From Paenibacillus taichungensis (GTDB taxonomy: Bacteria; Bacillota; Bacilli; Paenibacillales; Paenibacillaceae), in NCBI RefSeq assembly GCF_003287275.1, contig NZ_QEVW01000014.1:186001-250000 (forward strand): DNA of 64,000 bases, given 5' to 3'. Shown piece after piece: positions 26,865 to 35,128 of this stretch. Both the position numbers and the translations under genes were made by a program. A model generated the notes under the pieces. That model saw only the letters and a list, made by a program, of their open reading frames with translations, ran no database searches and was not told the origin of the DNA. Positions within the stretch are counted from its first letter, which is position 1; each line of letters begins with the position of its first letter.

Positions 26865-27716
26865 TTGAAAATATTGACCCAATTAACAGACATGAACAAC
26901 TTTACACCAAATGAAAAAAGCATCGCTTCTTATATTCTGACTCATAAGGAGTTAATGCTTCACTTGAATATTCAGGAGCTTGCCAAAGCCACATACACGT
27001 CACATTCTGCTATCAACCGCTTGACTCATAAGCTTGGACTTTCAGGGTTTAAGGAGTTCAGTATAAAGCTTGCTCGAGAGTTTCAGCAGAATGCTCAGAA
27101 CATCTCCAATGTTGATCCCAATTATCCCTTCGCAATTGGTGAATCTTCACTCCAGGTGGCAAAAGATATAGCTGAACTAATGAAAGAAACGATTGAGAAA
27201 AACTTTGCTTTTATGGATGAAGCCTCTCTAACAGAAGCAGCCCATTTGCTGGATCAGGCGAAACGAATCTTCATCTATGCGTTGGGGGATTCCCAAATCC
27301 GCGCGAAGAGCTTTCAGAATAAGTTGATTAAAATCAATAAATACGTCGTGATTACAACAGAGCTATCTGAATGGGCCTACCACACCATAAATCTTACCCC
27401 TCAGGATTGCGCCATTTTTTTGACCTATCATGAAAAATCGCCCATTTTCCTAAAGGCAGCCCAACATTTCTCGCATGAAAAAATACCATTTATCACGATT
27501 ACCGCAAATCATCAAAGTGAGTTGGCCAAATTGAGTAGGATCTGTATCCAAGTTCCGAATGATGAAACAAAACACGCAAAGATCGGTACTTTTTCATCGC
27601 AAATTGCTTTTGATTACGTATTAAACGTGATATATTCCTGTATATTTCAAATTGACTACGCCAAAAACATGCAAATGACTACATATTCTTTAAAGAATTT
27701 CAATTTGGATGAATGA
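26865..27716 (+). CDS. MurR/RpiR-family regulator with SIS domain
   Basis: A 283-residue regulator. The N-terminal RpiR helix-turn-helix (~1-75: FTPNEKSIASYILTHK, then NIQELAKATYTSHSAINRL) is followed by a SIS sugar-phosphate binding domain (~125-250: RIFIYALGDSQIRAKSF). The start is uncertain: TTG 26865 has GGGGTG six bases upstream, while GTG 26856 lacks a good site. It is divergent from the two Gfo/Idh/MocA genes, which it most likely controls in response to a sugar phosphate. Confidence 0.87.
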   Translation: MKILTQLTDMNNFTPNEKSIASYILTHKELMLHLNIQELAKATYTSHSAINRLTHKLGLSGFKEFSIKLAREFQQNAQNISNVDPNYPFAIGESSLQVAKDIAELMKETIEKNFAFMDEASLTEAAHLLDQAKRIFIYALGDSQIRAKSFQNKLIKINKYVVITTELSEWAYHTINLTPQDCAIFLTYHEKSPIFLKAAQHFSHEKIPFITITANHQSELAKLSRICIQVPNDETKHAKIGTFSSQIAFDYVLNVIYSCIFQIDYAKNMQMTTYSLKNFNLDE

Positions 27717-27770
27717 TATTAACATGATCAGCGCACTTGAAGAATTTTTCTTGCGTTGATTATTTTTTTA

Positions 27771-27799
27771 TTGCAAAATGAACCTCGTGTCATTATTAT
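27771..27799 (+). promoter_or_regulatory. Promoter of the TetR-MFS operon
   Basis: TTGCAA (27771-27776), 17 bases, TATTAT (27794-27799). The predicted start site (about 27806) lies in the right arm of the surrounding inverted repeat. Confidence 0.65.
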
Positions 27800-27822
27800 T
27801 AAAATGACACGAGGTTCATTTT
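27775..27822. promoter_or_regulatory. 20-bp inverted repeat over the TetR promoter (operator)
   Basis: AAAATGAACCTCGTGTCATT (27775-27794) is perfectly complementary to 27803-27822, with an 8-base centre. The arms cover the spacer and the start site, leaving most of the -10 box in the centre. A TetR autorepressor site is the simplest reading; a terminator for the upstream gene is less likely because no T run follows. Confidence 0.65.
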
Positions 27823-27847
27823 GTTAAAACGGAAAGGAAGTGGTGAA

Positions 27848-28480
27848 ATGTCACCCAGATTAACAGATAGTCAAAAAGAACGGAGAAATCTGCAAATCCT
27901 TGAAGCAGCCAAACGGGTGTTTACCGAAAAGGGTTATGGCGCTGCAACGTTAAAGGATATCATTCAGGAAACCGGAATGAGCCGTGGCTGGATTTACTTG
28001 TATTATCAGACCAAAGAGGATATTTTCGAGGCATTACTGGATTATCAAGACGCAGATTATGAACAGTATATCAATCAGCTAATGGAGTCCTCTTCCTCCA
28101 TATGGGAAACGGTGACTACACTTTATTCCCAGCAGTGGCAGGAGCTTTATCGCTCTCCCCACGGAGGATTGATGCCTGCGTTCTATGAGTACTTTCTGGT
28201 CGGATGGCGGGATATGCCACGCCGCGAGCTGCTTCTTGAACGATATGAAAAAGGAATCGCACAATTTGCGGAGCTGCTTCGGATCGGTGTGGAACGTGAA
28301 GAATTCTCACCTGCCATGGATGTTATGGATATCTCGAGACTTGCTGCTTCCTTTCAGGAGGGCATTATGACCCACTACATCACAATTGGTCCCCAAAAAG
28401 CGAACACTCGAATGCAATATGATGCCCTGATGCTTTATTTGAAAAATCTGCTCCATCCAGTATCGATGAAAGAGATGTAG
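27848..28480 (+). CDS. TetR/AcrR-family repressor
   Basis: A 210-residue repressor with the TetR helix-turn-helix at ~12-58 (ILEAAKRVFTEKGYGAATLKDI, then TGMSRGWIYLYYQTKEDIF) and a helical ligand domain after it. ATG 27848 has GGAAAGGAAG upstream; a TTG 27 bases earlier lies inside the operator. It is 17 bases from the MFS gene on the same strand, the usual arrangement in which the repressor senses a drug exported by the pump. Confidence 0.9.
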   Translation: MSPRLTDSQKERRNLQILEAAKRVFTEKGYGAATLKDIIQETGMSRGWIYLYYQTKEDIFEALLDYQDADYEQYINQLMESSSSIWETVTTLYSQQWQELYRSPHGGLMPAFYEYFLVGWRDMPRRELLLERYEKGIAQFAELLRIGVEREEFSPAMDVMDISRLAASFQEGIMTHYITIGPQKANTRMQYDALMLYLKNLLHPVSMKEM

Positions 28481-28497
28481 TGTTAGGGGGAGAAAGA

Positions 28498-29778
28498 ATG
28501 AAGACGCTTTTTCGTAATCCGACATTTTGCAAGCTGTTCATTGCAGCTTTTGCGTCGCAGCTAGGCACCGTAATTGGAAATATGGCATTCGCCTTTTATC
28601 TGGTAGACCGGTACAGTGAGCGTCCGTCGCTCGCTACGTTGGCGGAGCTAATGTACTCGCTGCCCACCTTGGCTGTATTCTGGATCGTTGGTGTCATTGC
28701 TGACCGATTCGACCGCAAGCATATCGCTGCCTACAGCGACTGGATCAGGGCAGGGCTTACTCTGCTGCTGCTGTTATTTGTTCATTATGACATGCTGTTC
28801 TTCTGCTTTTTGATGCTCTTTTTACGCAGTTCGATATCCAAATTTTTTGGTCCCGCAGAAATGGGATTGCTGCAAGGCAGCATTGATCAGGAACAATATG
28901 TTCAGGCCTCCGGCCTCAATCAGATGATCATGGGGATGTTTATGCTCTTTGGCATGAGCTTGGGCGCAGCGGCCTATCATTATATCGGCATTAAAGGCGC
29001 CTTTATCATCGACGGTGTTAGTTTCCTGATCTCTGGTCTTCTTTTAGCTTGGGGAGATTTTCCCGAACGTGCCCGAACTCCCAATGGAAGAACCGCTATT
29101 CGGGAACTGCGGCTATCACTTCTATTTAAGGATTTCTGGCATGGTCTTCGGTATATTGCCGGGAATCGATTGCTTCTCGTACTGATTAGTGGATTTCTGT
29201 TTTTCGGTATTGTAAACGGTGTCTTCTCTGTACTCCCTATCTTCGCCATGAAATACAAGTTAAGCCCCGACAATTACGTTGTTCATTCTTCGCTCATTAC
29301 TGTCTTTCTGGGGATCGGATTTCTGATTGGCAGCATTATCGCTCCTCACTTCATCAAGCGCTTCACAAGAACTCCGATTCTGATATCGGGACTTTTCATT
29401 TCCAGCCTGCTTATCGGAGGATTTGGAACAACCATGCGGATTGAAATCTATCTTTTTCTCATCCTGTTGGCGGGAATCGCCATAGCTCCTATTAACATTG
29501 CGCTGGGTAGTTGGATGCCGGAACTTGTTCCCCCTCAGAATATGGGCCGAGTTAATTCATTGATCGAACCGATTATGATGCTAGGGCACTCACTGGCTTT
29601 GGGAGGTATTGCTCTCGCCTTTCCAGTCTGGTTGTCGGTCACCTGGCTGCATTACATGCTGGCATTCTGCACGCTAGCCGTCAGCTTTTTCTATCTGAAA
29701 TTTCTGCCCTCTCTGGTTCGCAACCGATTGGTTTATGCAACGGCCGAAAAGACCATCACAGATGGAAAAGAAGCCTAA
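28498..29778 (+). CDS. MFS transporter, TetR-linked
   Basis: A 426-residue major facilitator with about 12 membrane segments. VIADRFDRKHIAAYSDWIRA is the loop 2-3 motif. The overall pattern resembles the MdtA/YfiS-like macrolide-type efflux group (enterobactin-exporter/MefA superfamily). ATG 28498 has AGGGGGAG upstream and follows tetR directly, so the two are co-transcribed. The substrate is unknown; drug export is inferred from the repressor. Confidence 0.87.
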   Translation: MKTLFRNPTFCKLFIAAFASQLGTVIGNMAFAFYLVDRYSERPSLATLAELMYSLPTLAVFWIVGVIADRFDRKHIAAYSDWIRAGLTLLLLLFVHYDMLFFCFLMLFLRSSISKFFGPAEMGLLQGSIDQEQYVQASGLNQMIMGMFMLFGMSLGAAAYHYIGIKGAFIIDGVSFLISGLLLAWGDFPERARTPNGRTAIRELRLSLLFKDFWHGLRYIAGNRLLLVLISGFLFFGIVNGVFSVLPIFAMKYKLSPDNYVVHSSLITVFLGIGFLIGSIIAPHFIKRFTRTPILISGLFISSLLIGGFGTTMRIEIYLFLILLAGIAIAPINIALGSWMPELVPPQNMGRVNSLIEPIMMLGHSLALGGIALAFPVWLSVTWLHYMLAFCTLAVSFFYLKFLPSLVRNRLVYATAEKTITDGKEA

Positions 29779-29845
29779 ACAAGATTCACCTGGGTGAATA
29801 CCTGCCAGCCTCTTTCTTTTTAAACTGGAAATGGAGGATTACGAA

Positions 29846-31060
29846 CTATAGTGAATGTCCTACTGATGGTTTGATTTTTGAATGAGCCCTTGTCGCCCAT
29901 AGGATCAACAGAGACAAAATCATGATAGCGATACACATCCAGTACACATGACGAAATCCGATGAACTGGGCAAGAATACCCCCACCCATGTTTCCTACAA
30001 GTCTGCCAATAATGGAGCCATTGTAATAAAGGGTCGTGGACTGTCCCGGTGAATGAGGCAATAAATCCGTGAAATAGCTTAGCCCATTCCCCATCACAAT
30101 GGCTACATATATTGCCTGCAGGAGCTGCGCCGCGATAAGCTGCCAAGAATGGGTGGATAGACTTAAGATGGCGTAATAAAAAAGCCCCACAAAACAACCG
30201 ATGATCAACAAGGCGTGGTTTGATATCTTCTTGCCCAAGGAACCTAATACAAGCATAATAGGGATTTCCAAACAAGCAGAGATACTAACGACCAATCCAA
30301 CTTCCATCGGTGTACCCTGAAGCTCATGAACAATAAACAACGGTGTGTTGATGGTATTCATCGCATTTACAGCAAACAGGAAGATAAAAGCGATAAACGG
30401 CAGCATGATTTTTTTGTTTTTCAACGATGAAGTATGTGCACTTTTTACCTTATTCTTATTCTGCTGGACCAATTTTCGTCTTTGTAAGAAAAAGAACACA
30501 AGAAACGCAATGGTAATATAGATAAAAGATGTGCCTAGAAAGAGAGCTTTATATCCAAGTACACCCAAAATGACTGTACCGACAAGAGGTCCTATCAGGA
30601 AGCCTAAAGACACAAGTGAACGTAAAATAGACATCGCAAATGTTTTATCATTGTTTTGACTTGCTACTGCTGATTCCTGTGCATAGGCGTAGATTTGCGG
30701 CATCGCCGGTGCGCCTAATCCACTAAAAAAAGTAATGACAATCAATAAAATAATGAAATGATCAAACACCAAATAGGAAGCGTATCCCAACGCAGATGAT
30801 AACATAGCCAAAATAATTAACCATTTTCGATCCAAACCGCTATCAGACCGTTTGGCAATAAGCGAGTTGACCAATACTCCACCTAATGAACTTATCGCCA
30901 TGAAAACGCCAAATTTCCCCATACTCATTCCCAAAACTTCGGTGGCATATAAGGATAAGTATGGCTGCGTAATTGAAATACCTATTCCGACCAATAGTAT
31001 GCAAATGATGAATAAACGATATCCTTTTATCTCAAACAGATTTTTAATCCGTGTATTCAA
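29846..31060 (-). CDS. MFS transporter, sugar-efflux (SET)-like
   Basis: A 404-residue major facilitator with 12 predicted segments, resembling SetA/SetB sugar efflux proteins in its first half (ITQPYLSLYATEVLGMSMGKFG). The start is TTG 31060, with an excellent GGAGGTG seven bases upstream. It is the last gene of an operon with an SDR, a CMD-family protein and an aldo/keto reductase (gaps of 38, 24 and 50 bases). The substrate is unknown. Confidence 0.83.
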   Translation of the reverse strand: MNTRIKNLFEIKGYRLFIICILLVGIGISITQPYLSLYATEVLGMSMGKFGVFMAISSLGGVLVNSLIAKRSDSGLDRKWLIILAMLSSALGYASYLVFDHFIILLIVITFFSGLGAPAMPQIYAYAQESAVASQNNDKTFAMSILRSLVSLGFLIGPLVGTVILGVLGYKALFLGTSFIYITIAFLVFFFLQRRKLVQQNKNKVKSAHTSSLKNKKIMLPFIAFIFLFAVNAMNTINTPLFIVHELQGTPMEVGLVVSISACLEIPIMLVLGSLGKKISNHALLIIGCFVGLFYYAILSLSTHSWQLIAAQLLQAIYVAIVMGNGLSYFTDLLPHSPGQSTTLYYNGSIIGRLVGNMGGGILAQFIGFRHVYWMCIAIMILSLLILWATRAHSKIKPSVGHSL

Positions 31061-31098
31061 ATGCTCACCTCCAAGCAGCAGAACGCATTTTCCCTAGA

Positions 31099-31839
31099 TT
31101 ACCGCTCCTGACTTGTAGGGCGAATGATCATTTCGTTGATTGCCACGTCAGAGGGTTGTTCAATGGCAAATGCAATGGAACGAGCAATGCTGTCTGCATC
31201 GATGGCCCCTTCATACATCTTTTCAACGACTGGTTTGAAATTCTCATCAGTAATGGATTCGGTTAATTCGGTTGTAACCATTCCTGGGGATACAATGGTT
31301 GTTCGGATATTGTTGGCATACTCCTCTTTACGCAAACCCTCAGAAATTGCTCGCACGGCAAACTTGGTAGCTGCATATACAGCGCTTCCGGCACCAACTG
31401 AATGCCCGGCTACAGACGAAATGTTAATAATATGACCTTCTTTTCTTGCTCTCATTGAAGGAAGAACAGCACCTATCCCATAAAGCACACCTTTTATGTT
31501 GACATCGATCATGTTATTCCAGTCTCCAATTTTCTTCGTATGGAGGAATGAGTTTGGCATAAGTCCCGCGTTATTGACCAATACGTCCACTTTTCCGAAC
31601 GTACCCAGGGCGAGCTCGGCAAGTTCCTCCATTTGTTCATGCGAAGTTACATCCGTAACTTTATAAATCGCTTCCCCACCGTTGTTTTGAATCTCAAGTT
31701 GTAATGTCTTTAATCGTTCTTCACGGCGAGCTGCCAGTACTAATTTTGCTCCCCTTGACGCGAGTTCCTTGGCTGTAGCTTCTCCAATCCCACTGGAAGC
31801 ACCGGTAATAATGACAACTTTCCCTTGAATATTGGACAT
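31099..31839 (-). CDS. Short-chain dehydrogenase/reductase
   Basis: A 246-residue classical SDR. The cofactor motif TGASSGIG is at ~11-18, NNAG near 88, the catalytic Ser in INISSVAG, and YAATK supplies the Tyr and Lys. It resembles YdfG/YueD-type reductases acting on small carbonyls or 3-hydroxy acids with NADP. Third gene of the aldo/keto reductase operon. Confidence 0.92.
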   Translation of the reverse strand: MSNIQGKVVIITGASSGIGEATAKELASRGAKLVLAARREERLKTLQLEIQNNGGEAIYKVTDVTSHEQMEELAELALGTFGKVDVLVNNAGLMPNSFLHTKKIGDWNNMIDVNIKGVLYGIGAVLPSMRARKEGHIINISSVAGHSVGAGSAVYAATKFAVRAISEGLRKEEYANNIRTTIVSPGMVTTELTESITDENFKPVVEKMYEGAIDADSIARSIAFAIEQPSDVAINEMIIRPTSQER

Positions 31840-31863
31840 TTGGAATTAACCCCTTTTCCTTTT

Positions 31864-32193
31864 CTATTTTTCTTTTGAAAATACTTCTTTTGCAACCGTA
31901 ATAGCGGACATGGCCTTAGGCCAACCAGCATAAAAAGCAAGATGTGTCATGACTTCGATTAATTCCTCTTCAGTCAAACCATTCTGTTTCGCCAGATCCA
32001 GATGGGATCTCAATTGTTGTGTATTTCCTCCAGTAATCAGGCTGGATACAGTAATCAAACTGCGTTCACGGCGGGAAAGTTCCTTCCGATTCCATACATC
32101 TCCAAACAGCACATCATCGGTTAATGACACAAGCTTTGGTGCAAAATCCCCAATTTTCTTCTGAGCGACAGTTTGTTCTTTAGCATCCGACAT
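31864..32193 (-). CDS. Carboxymuconolactone decarboxylase-family protein
   Basis: A 109-residue small helical protein of the CMD/AhpD family (ELSRRERSLITVSSLI, NTQQLRSHLDLAKQNGLTEEEL, YAGWPKAMSAI). It lacks the CxxC of peroxidase-type AhpD members, so it is closer to 4-carboxymuconolactone decarboxylase-like proteins, which often sit beside AKR/SDR genes. The function here is unknown. GAAGGGA precedes the start. Confidence 0.88.
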   Translation of the reverse strand: MSDAKEQTVAQKKIGDFAPKLVSLTDDVLFGDVWNRKELSRRERSLITVSSLITGGNTQQLRSHLDLAKQNGLTEEELIEVMTHLAFYAGWPKAMSAITVAKEVFSKEK

Positions 32194-32243
32194 TGTACAA
32201 TCCCTTCCTTCGCTTGAAATTTATTTATTTGGTTGGTTGCTTA

Positions 32244-33245
32244 TTAACTGAGCTCTTTTCGACGAGGCAATGAAAACCATAACTCATCGAGCCATTCCAG
32301 CTCTTGTTGAGTCAATTCACTTACATCCGCTGCACGCAGACTTGCCTCCAACTGCTCTGGACGACTCGCTCCGATGATAGCTGAAGTAATGCCAGGTTGT
32401 TGGATAACCCAACGTACAGCTGTTGTGGTAGGGTTCAAATTATGCTCATGGCACCAGGAAACATATCTTTGAACTGCATCAAAATTAGCCTTTTGCCAGT
32501 ATCGCTCTTGATACAAGTTTCCTGCATTGTTTCCGAGACCAAAGCGGGTGCCTTCTTCAATGTTTGCAGAATTACTGTATCGTCCCGTTAACAAACCAGC
32601 CGCCAGTGGGTTATAGCTGATCACTCCAACACCTTCATCGAGAACCATTGGAATCAAATCTTCCTCTATCATCCGAAACAACAAGTTGTAGCGTGGCTGG
32701 ACGCTTGCAATTCGTGTGTAATTTTTTCTCTCTGCAATTCCATTTGCTTTCGCCACTTGCCAGGAACGCCAATTGGATACCCCCACGTAACGAACTTTAC
32801 CTTGTTCCACAAGCTGATCAAATGCACGCAGCGTTTCATCCAAGGGTGTACTTGGGTCGAATTGATGAGCTTGATAAAGATCAATATAATCCGTTTTTAG
32901 GCGGCGAAGACTTTCGTCAAAGGCTGTAATGATGTGCTTTCTGCTTAAACCCTTGTCATTAGGACCAGGTCCCATTGCTCCAAAACACTTTGTAGCCAGA
33001 ATAACCTTGTCCCGTTTACCCTTCATCCATTCCCCAATGATCGATTCGGTAGCTCCTGCGATTGCATACGATGCCCTGCCAATGGGATATACATCGGCTG
33101 TGTCGATGAAGTTCACACCTGCATCAAAAGCCTGGTCAAGAATATGGAATGAAGTATTTTGATCTGCCTGATTACCAAAAGTCATTGTACCCAGGCATAG
33201 ATTCGTTACCTTTAATCCCGTAGTTCCAAGTGAACGATTTTCCAT
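32244..33245 (-). CDS. Aldo/keto reductase, first gene of a four-gene operon
   Basis: A 333-residue aldo/keto reductase. FIDTADVYP has the catalytic Asp and Tyr, LATKCFG the Lys, IDLYQAHQFD the His, and SAIIGASRPEQLEA the cofactor loop. ATG 33245 with AGAGGAG is preferred to an upstream extension at 33299. It heads the operon with CMD, SDR and MFS genes and is divergent from the AraC regulator at 33434. Such regulators often activate carbonyl reductases on aldehyde exposure (YqhC-YqhD in E. coli). Confidence 0.9.
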   Translation of the reverse strand: MENRSLGTTGLKVTNLCLGTMTFGNQADQNTSFHILDQAFDAGVNFIDTADVYPIGRASYAIAGATESIIGEWMKGKRDKVILATKCFGAMGPGPNDKGLSRKHIITAFDESLRRLKTDYIDLYQAHQFDPSTPLDETLRAFDQLVEQGKVRYVGVSNWRSWQVAKANGIAERKNYTRIASVQPRYNLLFRMIEEDLIPMVLDEGVGVISYNPLAAGLLTGRYSNSANIEEGTRFGLGNNAGNLYQERYWQKANFDAVQRYVSWCHEHNLNPTTTAVRWVIQQPGITSAIIGASRPEQLEASLRAADVSELTQQELEWLDELWFSLPRRKELS

Positions 33246-33433
33246 TCTGATTCTCCTCTCTAAAGAAAGTAAGACTGTTGTGGTGTCTCTGTCATCCAAT
33301 TATGCACCAGATGAATGAATGACCGATAACCAATTCATCGCAAAAGCTTGCCTAATCTTCTCAAGACTATTTTTATATGAGATCTTCATGGTTTATAATT
33401 GGGCTATTCCGTTGAAGGAGTAAGGAGGATCTT

Positions 33434-34343
33434 ATGTCTAAGCCCATTTATAAGCAACAGGAAGAGCTTGCCCATGTTATTAAGCATTATTCACAATATG
33501 AAGGTTTAAATGAGACTGCAATTCCTTCATTATTTTTTATTCGTCGCTCAACAGTTACCGGTCCAAAGCATGGTGTTTACAAACCTTCCTTGTGCATTAT
33601 TGTTCAAGGTGCCAAAGATGTATGGCTGGCACAGGAGCGATTCAGATACAGTCCAGCCGATTATCTTGTAGCCTCCTTGGATCTTCCGGTTACCTCGGAA
33701 GTGGTTGAGGCTTCCTCGGATGCCCCCTATTTGGCTCTCAATCTTGTATTTACGCCGGAGCAAGTGCTGGACGTGTTACGCGATTCCGAAATTCAAGGCA
33801 GGCAGAAGAAAAATGCCAAGCGAGGCATATATGTCAGCCCGACGGAGTTAACGATGCTGGATGCCGTAATTCGATTAGTCCGATTACTGGATAAACCAAA
33901 GGACATCTCGATACTAGCCCCCCCTTTATATCAAGGAAATTCTCTACAGAGTTCTTGAAGGTGAGCATGGGGGCATGTTGGAGCAGATCGCACTTGAAGG
34001 AAGTGCTACTTATCGAATCAGAGATGTGATTGAACGGATTGTGAGTAGTTATAATCAAACATTTCGGATTGAGGAGCTTGCGGAGATTGGAAAAATGAGC
34101 GTGGCTTCACTTCATCGACACTTCAAAGAGGTTACCGCCATGAGTCCAATTCAGTTCCAAAAACAATTAAGACTGCAGGAAGCCAGGCGCCTCTTATTGT
34201 CTGAATCAACGGATGCTGCGGATGTCGCTTTCCAGGTCGGCTATGAGAGCCCTTCACAATTCAGTCGTGAATATTCTCGCATGTTTGGTTTTCCGCCAAG
34301 GGAAGATGTCAAACGTCTACGGGCAATGACCCATCAAAATTAA
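33434..34343 (+). pseudogene. AraC-family regulator (YqhC-like) broken by a +1 frameshift
   Basis: An AraC regulator of the AraC_N (YqhC) type in two frames. The first part (33434-33958) has the AraC_N ligand domain (KPSLCIIVQGAKDVW, AFRYSPADYLVAS-like RFRYSPADYLVAS). The second (to 34343) has the double helix-turn-helix (FRIEELAEIGKMSVASLHRHFK; AADVAFQVGYESPSQFSREYSR). In the C7 run at 33918-33924, removing one C restores a continuous 302-residue protein reading ILAPLYIKEILYRVLEGEHGG across the join. As given, the first frame stops at 33958 without a DNA-binding domain. Either a real mutation, phase variation at the homopolymer, or a sequencing error. AAGGAGG-type site precedes the ATG. Confidence 0.85.
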
Positions 34344-34347
34344 ATAC

Positions 34348-34393
34348 AAACCAAACCCCCCTCAAGAACGGATCTTGAAGGGGGTTTTGGTTT
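34348..34393. terminator. Terminator between AraC and amino-acid ABC genes
   Basis: A near-perfect stem of about 18 bp (CCAAACCCCCCTCAAGA with its complement) around ACGGA, followed by T-rich DNA on both strands; shared by the convergent genes. Confidence 0.8.
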
Positions 34394-34399
34394 GGCTTT

Positions 34400-35128
34400 T
34401 TAAAGTACTTTCTCCAGAAAGCTGATCGTCCGTTCATTTTTTGGATTCCCGAATATTTCAACAGGGGTGCCCTGCTCTACAACATATCCACCATCCATGA
34501 AGATAACCCGATCCGCAACTTCACGGGCAAACCCCATTTCATGGGTCACGATAATCATCGTCATACCTTCGCTCGCAAGATCCTTCATTACACCAAGGAC
34601 TTCTCCTACCATCTCGGGGTCGAGCGCTGAAGTTGGTTCATCAAATAACATCACGTCCGGATTCATGGCAAGCGCACGTGCGATCGCTACGCGTTGTTTT
34701 TGTCCGCCCGAAAGTTGGTTGGGATAGCTGTCAGCTTTATCCGACAAGCCAACCCGATCCAGTAAACGAAGTGCCGTATCGCGGGCTTCCTGTTCTTTTA
34801 ATATGCCAAGTTCTCTGGGTGCAAACATGATATTTTTGAGCACGCTGAAATGAGGAAACAGGTTAAAGTGCTGAAATACCATACCTATGTTCTCGCGAGC
34901 CTTGTTAATGTTCGTTTTGGAATCATTTAGATCCCGGTCATCTACGATAACCCGTCCAGCTGTGATCTCATCTAACTGGTTAATACAACGCAAAAACGTA
35001 CTTTTACCTGAACCTGAAGGTCCAATAACACAGACAACTTCACCTTCGTTGACCGATATATCGATGCCCTTCAGCACATGATTCGTACCAAAACTTTTCT
35101 TTAATCCTTCAACTTTAATTTTACCCAC
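34400..35128 (-). CDS. Polar amino-acid ABC transporter, ATP-binding protein
   Basis: A 242-residue GlnQ/TcyC-type ATPase. Walker A GPSGSGKST is at ~33-41, signature LSGGQKQR at ~136-143, Walker B with VMLFDEPTSALDPE following, and the switch His in IIVTHEM. It overlaps the fused binding protein/permease gene by eight bases, so the two are translated together and form a complete importer. Confidence 0.93.
   Translation of the reverse strand: MGKIKVEGLKKSFGTNHVLKGIDISVNEGEVVCVIGPSGSGKSTFLRCINQLDEITAGRVIVDDRDLNDSKTNINKARENIGMVFQHFNLFPHFSVLKNIMFAPRELGILKEQEARDTALRLLDRVGLSDKADSYPNQLSGGQKQRVAIARALAMNPDVMLFDEPTSALDPEMVGEVLGVMKDLASEGMTMIIVTHEMGFAREVADRVIFMDGGYVVEQGTPVEIFGNPKNERTISFLEKVL

Noticed and set aside
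29784..29799. Palindrome ATTCACC-TG-GGTGAAT after the MFS gene, as terminator
   Set aside because: The 2-base centre is too short for an RNA loop, and there is no T run directly after it.
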